Shown here piece after piece: positions 1 through 5,480 of a stretch of 5,961 nucleotides of DNA. The position numbers and the translations under genes were made by a program. Position 1 is the first letter of the stretch, and each line of letters begins with the position of its first letter. Location of the stretch: assembly GCA_021790615.1 (NCBI GenBank), contig JAJYGW010000280.1:1-5961 (forward strand), written 5' to 3'. The stretch comes from Actinomycetes bacterium (lineage in GTDB: Bacteria; Actinomycetota; Acidimicrobiia; Acidimicrobiales; JAKAOS01). Below the pieces are notes generated by a model, which was not told the DNA's origin, searched no databases, and worked only from the letters and a program-made list of their open reading frames with translations.

Positions 1-431
1 TCGTGCGGCGCCTGGTAGCCGATCTGGACCTGCCGGTCGAGGTCGCCGGATGCCCGATCGTGCGGGACCATGACGGCGTCGCCCTGTCGAGCCGCAACCG
101 GCGCCTCTCGGCCGAGGAGCGGGGAGCCGCCGTTGTCCTTTCGCGCGCTCTTGCCGCCGGTCGCCTCGCGCTCGAGAAGGGGCACGCGCCGCGAGAGGCG
201 GAGGGCGTGATGGCCGACGTGCTCGCTGCCGAGCCGCTCGTGCAAAGGGACTACGCCGTCGTGCGGGACGCGGAGACGCTCGAACCGGTCACCGGGACGA
301 GCTCCCGTGGAGCCGCCGCCACCCGCGCCGGGGGCGCCAATGGTGTCCCGCCGTCACGGTCGCGCTTGCGGCTGCTCGTGGCCGCGAGGATCGGTCCGGT
401 CCGGCTCATCGACAACATGGCCGCCGCGTAG
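1..431 (+). CDS. panC: Pantothenate synthetase (pantoate--beta-alanine ligase), C-terminal part; 5' end outside window
   Basis: Cytosolic enzyme that joins pantoate and beta-alanine using ATP, the last step of pantothenate (vitamin B5) synthesis. The reading frame is already open at base 1, and the GTG at 3-5 lies inside the gene (the family reads ..RRMVADLDLPVEV.. here), so this is a 5'-truncated view of about 142 codons. Visible family signatures are LDLPVEVAGCPIVRD, then DGVALSSRNRRLS (the SSRN loop that contacts ATP and pantoate in known structures), the helical C-terminal domain, RDYAVVRDAETLEPV, and the terminal LLVAARIGPVRLIDN block. The TAG stop is at 429-431. Oddity: about 20 residues rich in Ser, Ala, Gly and Arg (bases about 297-362) lie between the TLEPV strand and LLVAARIG, where relatives have only a few residues. 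It is the first visible gene of a tight operon, and its product is the substrate of CoaX encoded three genes downstream. Identification is firm. Confidence 0.95.
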   Translation, partial: VRRLVADLDLPVEVAGCPIVRDHDGVALSSRNRRLSAEERGAAVVLSRALAAGRLALEKGHAPREAEGVMADVLAAEPLVQRDYAVVRDAETLEPVTGTSSRGAAATRAGGANGVPPSRSRLRLLVAARIGPVRLIDNMAAA

Positions 432-441
432 TCTCGTGACC

Positions 442-2136
442 ATGGGCGATTCAGACACCGGCGCGCCGCCGGCCCTCGACGTGCTCGTGATCGGCAGCGG
501 CGTGGCCGGCCTGTCGGCGGCCGTGCGCCTGGCTTCCCTCGGTGGGGCTCGTGTCGGCGTGCTGACAAAGGGTGTTCTCGAACAGTCGACGACCCGCTGG
601 GCACAGGGCGGCATCGCCGCGGTCCTGCCCGGCGACGAGGACTCCACGGACCGGCACCTCGCAGACACGCTCCAGGCCGGTGCCGGCCTGTGCGACGAGT
701 CGGCAGTCCGTGTGCTCGTCGACGAGGGCCCGGCCCGGGTGACCGAGCTCATAACGCTCGGGGCGAGCTTCGACCGGCTGCCGAGCGGTGCTCTCGACCG
801 GGCTCTCGAAGGCGGCCATTCGAGGGCCAGGGTGCTGCACGCCGGCGGGACGGCCACAGGCGCCGAGGTCGAGCGCGCCCTCGTCGAAGCCGTCGAGCAA
901 TCTGCGGCGGCCATCCTGGAGCACTGGTTCGCGCTCGATCTCCTGGTCGAGCACGGGCGGTGCCGCGGCGTCGCCGCGCTCGACCCATCGGGCGCGGTCG
1001 TGCCGGTGAGCGCGACGCACGTGGTGCTGGCAAGTGGCGGGGCCGGCCAGCTCTTCGCCGTCACCACGAATCCCGATCAGGCCACGGGCGACGGCGTGGC
1101 GATGGCCTTGCGCGCAGGCGTGCTCGTCACCGACGTCGAGTTCGTGCAATTCCACCCGACGGCCCTGCACCACCCGGTGATGCCGCGCCCGCTCATCTCC
1201 GAGGCGCTCCGAGGCCACGGGGCGCTGTTGCGGGACAGAACAGGGGAGCGTTTCGTCGACGAGCTGCAGCCGCGGGACGTGGTGAGCAGGGCAATCGCCG
1301 CCGAGCTGTCCCGATCGGGTGCTGAGCACGTCTGGCTCGACTGCACCGGTCTCGCCGACTTCGCCACGCGCTTTCCGACCATCCACACCGAGCTCCTCCG
1401 GGCCGGTTACGACCCGAGCCGGGAGTGGCTCCCCATCGCTCCGGCGGCTCACTACGTGAGCGGGGGGGTCGCGACCGACTTGAACGGCGCCACCTGCCTG
1501 CCCGGGCTCTGGGCGGCCGGCGAGGTGGCCTGCACCGGAGTGCACGGGGCCAACCGCCTCGCCTCGAACTCCCTGCTCGAGGGCATGGTGTTCGGCGCAC
1601 GGGTCGTCGACGCGATCCTCGCGGGCGTGAGCGGACCGACCGAGAGCGGGATCCTCGCCCGCGGACGCCGGACGATCCCGATCGAGCCCCTCGAGTCACT
1701 CCTGCCGCTCCTGCCGATCGCACCCCCCGGGCCGATGGAGCGGGCGGAGCGTGCCGACGGGCTCGCAGCGGTGGAACGGGTCGAACCACCTGTGCCCGCC
1801 GGCTCCGATCCCGGGTCGATCGATCCGTTCGAGGCGCGCAAGCGCCTGCAACAGCTGATGACGAGCGACGCGGGCATCGTGAGGGATGCCGCCTCCCTCG
1901 CTCGGGCGACGCGGGCGGTGAGGGGCCTCGCGCTCAGGACCGCCGGTCGGACCGATGAGCCCGGGGCCTTGCAACCGGGCGATGTCGCCGCCGCCGAGCT
2001 CAGGAACCTCCTCGATCTCGCCACGACCCTCCTCGCCACGGCGACGGCGCGCGAGGAGAGTCGGGGGGCTCACGCGCGCTCGGACTTCCCAGAGACATCG
2101 GACCGCTTCCGCCTGCGGATCGGGATCGGGGGCTGA
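442..2136 (+). CDS. nadB: L-aspartate oxidase (FAD-dependent)
   Basis: Flavoenzyme of de novo NAD synthesis that oxidises L-aspartate to iminoaspartate, which NadA (not in this window) condenses to quinolinate. With the ATG at 442 the product is 564 aa, slightly longer than E. coli NadB (540). Domains in order: Rossmann FAD-binding segment with GSGVAG at residues 18-23; RWAQGGIAAV; EGGHSRARVLH (from E123); SGGAGQLF; the capping domain with EFVQFHPTALH; then GANRLASNSLLEG and a C-terminal helical domain ending in ESRGAHARSDFPE. By alignment from memory, the E. coli active-site residues H244, R290, H351 and R386 correspond to H238, R278, H337 and R372, all present. ESRGAH and the EGGHS motif separate it from the related succinate dehydrogenase and fumarate reductase flavoproteins. 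The start is uncertain: GTG at 436 is also in frame and neither has a clear Shine-Dalgarno. An ATG at 307 is open but overlaps panC and adds 45 unrelated Arg/Pro-rich residues. The linker at residues about 395-462 is long. The start lies 10 bp after panC, suggesting translational coupling. Confidence 0.96.
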   Translation: MGDSDTGAPPALDVLVIGSGVAGLSAAVRLASLGGARVGVLTKGVLEQSTTRWAQGGIAAVLPGDEDSTDRHLADTLQAGAGLCDESAVRVLVDEGPARVTELITLGASFDRLPSGALDRALEGGHSRARVLHAGGTATGAEVERALVEAVEQSAAAILEHWFALDLLVEHGRCRGVAALDPSGAVVPVSATHVVLASGGAGQLFAVTTNPDQATGDGVAMALRAGVLVTDVEFVQFHPTALHHPVMPRPLISEALRGHGALLRDRTGERFVDELQPRDVVSRAIAAELSRSGAEHVWLDCTGLADFATRFPTIHTELLRAGYDPSREWLPIAPAAHYVSGGVATDLNGATCLPGLWAAGEVACTGVHGANRLASNSLLEGMVFGARVVDAILAGVSGPTESGILARGRRTIPIEPLESLLPLLPIAPPGPMERAERADGLAAVERVEPPVPAGSDPGSIDPFEARKRLQQLMTSDAGIVRDAASLARATRAVRGLALRTAGRTDEPGALQPGDVAAAELRNLLDLATTLLATATAREESRGAHARSDFPETSDRFRLRIGIGG

Positions 2137-2141
2137 GTCCG

Positions 2142-3065
2142 GTGAGCTCGCCCGGAGGAATGACAGAGGGGACACGAGCGACGGGCGCCACCAGGTCGAC
2201 GGGCTCGGTCGAGCCACCGCTCCAGGCGGTCCGCAGGGCGGTGGAGACCGCCCTCGAGGAGGACCTCCTCCCCCTCGGCGACATCACGGCTTCCCTGCTG
2301 CCAGAGGAGGCCACCGGCGAGGCGGTGTTCGTGAGCCGCGAGGAGGGGGTGCTCGCCGGCACCGCCTGCGCCGTCGAGGCGATGCGGCAGGTCGGTGGCG
2401 CCGAGGTGCACTTCGCCGTCCGCGACGGCGCCCGGATCGAACCCGGACAGCTCCTCGGGACCGTGAGCGGCCGCTTCCGCTCGATCGTGACGGGCGAACG
2501 AACGGCGCTCAACTTCCTCGGGCACCTCTCGGGTGTCGCCACGCTCACGAGCCGTTTCGTGCAGGAGGTGGAGGCTGCGAACCCCGCATGCCGCATCTGG
2601 GACACGCGAAAGACGACGCCGGGGCTGCGTGCCCTCGAGAAGGCGGCGGTGCGGGCAGGCGGTGGGGTCAATCACCGCGGCAACCTGTCCGAGGGCGTGC
2701 TCGTGAAGGACAACCACCTCGGAAGCGCCACCATCGCGGACGCCGTGTCGGAGGCGGGGCGTCGCTGGCCGGGCCGGATGATCGAGGTCGAGTGCGACCG
2801 CATCGAGCAGGTCAGCGATGCGCTCGAGGCGGGAGCGACCCTTGTGATGTGCGACAACATGACGCCCGAGGAGCTGGCCCGTTGCGTCGCCCTCGTGCGG
2901 GCTCACCGGCGGAGCGAGTCCGTGCTCGTCGAGGCGTCCGGCCGGATGACCCTCGAGTCCGTCGCGGGATATGCCGCCGCCGGCGCGGACGTGATCTCGG
3001 TCGGAGCGCTGACCCACTCGGCACGCGTCCTCGACATCGGTCTCGACCTGGTGTCGGTCGACTAG
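2142..3065 (+). CDS. nadC: Nicotinate-nucleotide pyrophosphorylase, carboxylating (quinolinate phosphoribosyltransferase)
   Basis: Converts quinolinate and PRPP to nicotinate mononucleotide, CO2 and pyrophosphate, two steps after NadB in de novo NAD synthesis; it normally acts as a dimer. The product is 307 aa with the GTG start, near the usual 280-300. Visible blocks: N-terminal EDLLPLGDITASLLP; GERTALNFLGHLSGVAT; WDTRKTTPGLRALEK; GGGVNHRGNLSEGVLVKDNH; IEVECD; MCDNM; VEASGRM; and C-terminal DVISVGALTHSA, together the N-terminal sandwich and open alpha/beta barrel. Alignment from memory with the M. tuberculosis enzyme puts its R105, R139, K140, H161, R162, K172, E201 and D222 at R120, R156, K157, H178, R179, K189, E217 and D238, with a steady offset of 15-17, so the active site looks intact. 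The first ~25 residues are low-complexity (Ser, Thr, Gly) before the conserved domain, which leaves the start open between GTG 2142 and ATG 2160. GTG 2142 is preferred because the GGAGGA before ATG 2160 touches that codon. The gap to nadB is 5 bp. Confidence 0.96.
   Translation: MSSPGGMTEGTRATGATRSTGSVEPPLQAVRRAVETALEEDLLPLGDITASLLPEEATGEAVFVSREEGVLAGTACAVEAMRQVGGAEVHFAVRDGARIEPGQLLGTVSGRFRSIVTGERTALNFLGHLSGVATLTSRFVQEVEAANPACRIWDTRKTTPGLRALEKAAVRAGGGVNHRGNLSEGVLVKDNHLGSATIADAVSEAGRRWPGRMIEVECDRIEQVSDALEAGATLVMCDNMTPEELARCVALVRAHRRSESVLVEASGRMTLESVAGYAAAGADVISVGALTHSARVLDIGLDLVSVD
2154..2162 (+). promoter_or_regulatory. Shine-Dalgarno-like GGAGGA abutting an in-frame ATG in the 5' end of nadC
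   Basis: GGAGGA at 2154-2159 is a near-perfect anti-16S match but is followed at once by ATG at 2160, leaving no spacer. Known efficient sites need roughly 5-9 nt, so it should not serve that ATG well. It lies just inside nadC if translation starts at GTG 2142. It could instead be chance, or help hold ribosomes finishing nadB (stop at 2134-2136) for re-initiation. It matters only for choosing the nadC start. Confidence 0.3.
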
Positions 3066-3074
3066 ACACTGGAC

Positions 3075-3914
3075 GTGCTGCTCGCCCTCGACGTCGGCAA
3101 CACCCAGACGGTGATCGGCGTGTTCGATCCTCCGACCCGCGAAGGGGAGGCCCTGGCCCGCCGAGCGGGAGCTGCGGGCGGCGAGCTTCCGGATCTCAAG
3201 CACCACTGGAGGCTCGCGACCGTGGCGGACCGGACGTCGGACGAGCACGCCCTCCTCCTCGTCGAGCTGCTCCGGCTCGTCGGCATCGACATCCGTGGGG
3301 ACGAGCTGAAGCAGCAGCTCACCGGCCTCGCCGTCTCGTCCTCGGTGCCGAGCGTGACGATGGCGCTGCGGGAGATGGCAGTGAGGTGGTTCCCCGTCCC
3401 CTTCGTCGTGATCGAGCCGGGCATCAAGACGGGGATGCCCATCCTCTACGACAACCCGAAGGAGGTCGGGGCAGATCGGATCGCGAACGCCGTCGGGGCG
3501 CTCGACCTCCTGACGCCGCCGCTCATCGTCGTGGACCTCGGTACAGCCACGACGTTCGATGTCGTGTCGGCCGCCGGTGAGTACATCGGGGGTGCGATCA
3601 CGCCAGGTGTCGAGATCAGCATGGACGCGCTCTTCGAGGCGGCGGCGGCGTTGCGCCGGGTCGAGATCGTGGAGCCCCGCCATGTGATCGGGAGGTCGAC
3701 GGTGGAATCGATCCAATCGGGCGCCGTCTATGGCTACGTCGGCCTCGTGGACGGGCTCTGCCGCCGGATCATCGACGAGCTCGGAGAGGCTCGCGTCGTC
3801 GCCACGGGCGGCCTGGCCGGGCTCATCTGCCACCTGTCCGAGGTCATCGAGTTCCACGAGCCCTGGTTGACGCTGCACGGCCTCCGGCTCATCTACGAGA
3901 GAAACACCCGATGA
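3075..3914 (+). CDS. coaX: Type III pantothenate kinase (CoaX)
   Basis: Phosphorylates pantothenate to 4'-phosphopantothenate, the entry step of CoA synthesis. It belongs to the ASKHA (acetate kinase/Hsp70/actin) fold, unlike CoaA, and as a family is insensitive to CoA feedback and uses a monovalent cation. The 279-aa product starts at GTG 3075, which puts the phosphate-binding DVGNT at residues 6-10 right after MLLAL, as is typical. Further blocks: IKTGMPILYDNPKEVGADR, whose GADR Asp (D134) aligns with the family's catalytic Asp; VDLGTATTFD (D154); GEYIGGAITPGVEIS; VIGRSTVESIQSG; ATGGLAGLI; and C-terminal LTLHGLRLIYERN. Residues about 19-41 are an insertion rich in Arg, Ala and Gly before HHWRLAT, making that loop nearly 20 residues longer than usual. 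The gap to nadC is 9 bp with no clear Shine-Dalgarno, so translation probably depends on coupling. Its pathway partner panC is in the same gene run. Confidence 0.95.
   Translation: MLLALDVGNTQTVIGVFDPPTREGEALARRAGAAGGELPDLKHHWRLATVADRTSDEHALLLVELLRLVGIDIRGDELKQQLTGLAVSSSVPSVTMALREMAVRWFPVPFVVIEPGIKTGMPILYDNPKEVGADRIANAVGALDLLTPPLIVVDLGTATTFDVVSAAGEYIGGAITPGVEISMDALFEAAAALRRVEIVEPRHVIGRSTVESIQSGAVYGYVGLVDGLCRRIIDELGEARVVATGGLAGLICHLSEVIEFHEPWLTLHGLRLIYERNTR
3897..3902 (+). promoter_or_regulatory. Probable ribosome binding site of lysS
   Basis: GAGAGA lies 8 nt before the lysS ATG at 3911, inside the last codons of coaX. It is a modest match to the Shine-Dalgarno core at an acceptable spacing. 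Together with the ATGA overlap of the coaX stop (3912-3914) and lysS start (3911-3913), it supports ATG 3911 as the start and points to translational coupling. Confidence 0.5.
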
Positions 3915-5473
3915 TCCCCGACACCCCCTCCGACACCACGGCCGTGACCCCCTCCCACCCGACCGGCGACAGCGACACCCTCGAGCCTCGCGGGGTGCCG
4001 TACGACTACCGAGGGACGGTCCCGGTGGCCGAGGTCGTGGAGCGGTACGGGCGCCTCGAGACTGGCGAGGAGTCCGGGGAGACCGTCCGCGTGGCGGGCC
4101 GGGTCATGCTCATGCGCGTCCAGGGCAAGCTCGCCTTCGCCACCCTTCGCGAGTGGACCGGGGAGATCCAGCTCTTCTGCCTCTCCGCCGTCACCGACCG
4201 ATTCGAGGAGCTGAAGCGGCTCAACCTCGGCGACTGGATCGGGGCAGAGGGAGAGGTCGTGCGGACCAAGCGCGGCGAGCTCTCGGTCAAGGTCCGCTCC
4301 TGGACCCCGCTCGCTCGGGCGCAGCACGGGTTCGGTGACAAGTGGCGTGGCGTGAACGACCCCGACCTGCGCTTCCGCCAGCGCGAGGTGGACCTGTGGG
4401 CGAACGAGGGCGTGCGCGAGCGTTTCCTGCTGCGGTCGCGGGTGGTGCGCGGGTTGCGGGAGCTGCTGGATGCCCGCGGCTTCGTCGAGGTCGAGACGCC
4501 GGTGCTGCACGCCATCCCGGGCGGCGGCTTCGCGAAGCCGTTCGTCACCCATTACAACTCCATGCACGCGGACTTCTACCTGCGCATCGCGCTGGAGCTG
4601 TTCTTGAAGCGGTGCGTCATCGGGGGGATGGAGCGCGTGTACGAGATCGGGCGGGTGTTCCGCAACGAGGGGACCGGACCGAAGTACAACCCCGAGTTCA
4701 CGATGCTCGAGGCGTACCAGGCCTACGCCGACTACCTCGACGTCGCCGAGCTCCAGGAGTACCTCGTGAGCGGCGTCGCTTCCACCGTCCTCGGTGCCAC
4801 CACGCTGTCGTTCGAAGGGCGTGAGCTCGACCTCGCTCCTCCCTGGCGGCGCCTCACCCTCGAGGAGGCGATCACGGAGGTGACCGGTGTGGAGGCGACG
4901 CTCGGCATGGGCGAGGCGGAGCTTCGTCGCGTGGCAGCCGGCCTCGACCTCGAGATGGAGGAGCGCTTCGACGCAGGGCAGGTGCTCACCGAGATCTACG
5001 AGAAGACGACCGAACCGAACCTGTGGGGCCCGGTGCACGTCATGGACTACCCCGAGTCGGTGTCGCCACTGACCCGCAAGCACCGGTCCAAGCCCGGCTA
5101 CGTGGAGCGGCTGACGCCGATCGTCGCAGGGCGCGAGATCGGGGAGTGCTACAGCGAGCTGATCGACCCGGAAGACCAGCGCGCTCGTTTCGAGGCGCAG
5201 GCGCTCGACAGGCTGAAAGGTGACGAGGAGGCGATGCCGACCGACGCCGACTTCCTCCGCGCGCTCGAGCGGGGCATGCCGCCGACCGGCGGGATCGGGC
5301 TCGGAGTCGACCGGCTGGTCATGCTGCTGGCGGACGTGCACCACATCCGCGAGGTGCTGCTCTTCCCCGCGTTGCGACCGGAAGCAGGAGGGCAGCCGCC
5401 GCCTGGTGCTGCGCAGGGACAGGGCGGAGCCGGGCCGGCAACCGACGGAGAGGTCCCGGACGAGGCCCCTTGA
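3911..5473 (+). CDS. lysS: Lysyl-tRNA synthetase, class II
   Basis: Charges tRNA-Lys with lysine. The product is 520 aa (family about 490-510). Order: a low-complexity N-terminus (residues 1-30) where relatives have a KLxxLRxxGxxPYP helix, here reduced to TLEPRGVPYDY; an OB-fold anticodon-binding domain from about residue 59 (VRVAGRVMLMR, GKLAFATLREWTGEIQLF); then the class II catalytic domain. Seen there are VETPVLHAIPGGGFAKPFVT, RIALELFLKR (E229), motif 2 FRNEG (R251) with YNPEFTMLEAYQAYADY (E267, Y269), and motif 3 GIGLGVDRLVMLL (R468) followed by HHIREVLLFPALRP. Against E. coli LysRS from memory, several lysine/Mg-site positions differ: N424 is E412, F426 is Y414, E414 is T402 and motif-2 H270 is Y259, while E240, E278, Y280, E421, E428 and R480 are kept. 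After motif 3 a 29-residue Gly/Pro/Gln-rich tail (492-520) follows. The start overlaps the coaX stop (ATGA). The OB-fold excludes the short EpmA-type paralogue and there is no MprF-like membrane domain as in LysX, so a working LysRS is most likely. Confidence 0.93.
   Translation: MIPDTPSDTTAVTPSHPTGDSDTLEPRGVPYDYRGTVPVAEVVERYGRLETGEESGETVRVAGRVMLMRVQGKLAFATLREWTGEIQLFCLSAVTDRFEELKRLNLGDWIGAEGEVVRTKRGELSVKVRSWTPLARAQHGFGDKWRGVNDPDLRFRQREVDLWANEGVRERFLLRSRVVRGLRELLDARGFVEVETPVLHAIPGGGFAKPFVTHYNSMHADFYLRIALELFLKRCVIGGMERVYEIGRVFRNEGTGPKYNPEFTMLEAYQAYADYLDVAELQEYLVSGVASTVLGATTLSFEGRELDLAPPWRRLTLEEAITEVTGVEATLGMGEAELRRVAAGLDLEMEERFDAGQVLTEIYEKTTEPNLWGPVHVMDYPESVSPLTRKHRSKPGYVERLTPIVAGREIGECYSELIDPEDQRARFEAQALDRLKGDEEAMPTDADFLRALERGMPPTGGIGLGVDRLVMLLADVHHIREVLLFPALRPEAGGQPPPGAAQGQGGAGPATDGEVPDEAP
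5384..5470 (+). other. Low-complexity Gly/Pro/Gln/Ala-rich C-terminal tail of LysRS (codons 492-520)
   Basis: The class II synthetase fold ends just after LFPALRPE. The frame then runs on for 29 codons encoding mostly Gly, Ala, Pro and Gln with a final acidic GEVPDEAP, which should be disordered. No known domain is recognised. Typical bacterial LysRS proteins end within a few residues of this point, so the tail is either a lineage-specific extension or neutral read-on to the next stop. Confidence 0.6.
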
Positions 5474-5480
5474 GTGGTCA
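5471..5480. other. Convergent 3' junction: lysS stop and prenyl synthase stop 4 bp apart
   Basis: The lysS TGA is at 5471-5473 on +. The opposing gene's TGA is the complement of TCA at 5478-5480. Only four bases (5474-5477) separate the stops. No hairpin followed by a T-run is visible on either strand nearby, so any terminators must overlap the opposite gene's coding sequence, or termination is Rho-dependent. Confidence 0.85.

Noticed and set aside
307..441. Upstream extension of nadB to the ATG at 307
   Set aside because: The added 45 residues overlap the conserved PanC C-terminus in another frame and are Pro/Arg/Trp-rich and unlike any NadB N-terminus; ATG 442 gives the normal distance to GSGVAG.
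2118..2132. Short direct repeat GGATCGGGATCGGGG at the end of nadB
   Set aside because: It is just consecutive Ile/Gly codons (RIGIGG) at the NadB C-terminus, too short to call a repeat element.
1955..3580. Long alternative + frame (541 codons) across nadB, nadC and coaX
   Set aside because: Arg/Gly/Pro-rich translation with no motifs, overlapping three genes with intact catalytic residues in other frames.
2070..3878. Long open frame on the - strand (602 codons) opposite nadC and coaX
   Set aside because: It spans two well-supported + strand genes and shows no recognisable domain, only His/Arg/Asp-rich composition typical of an antisense shadow.
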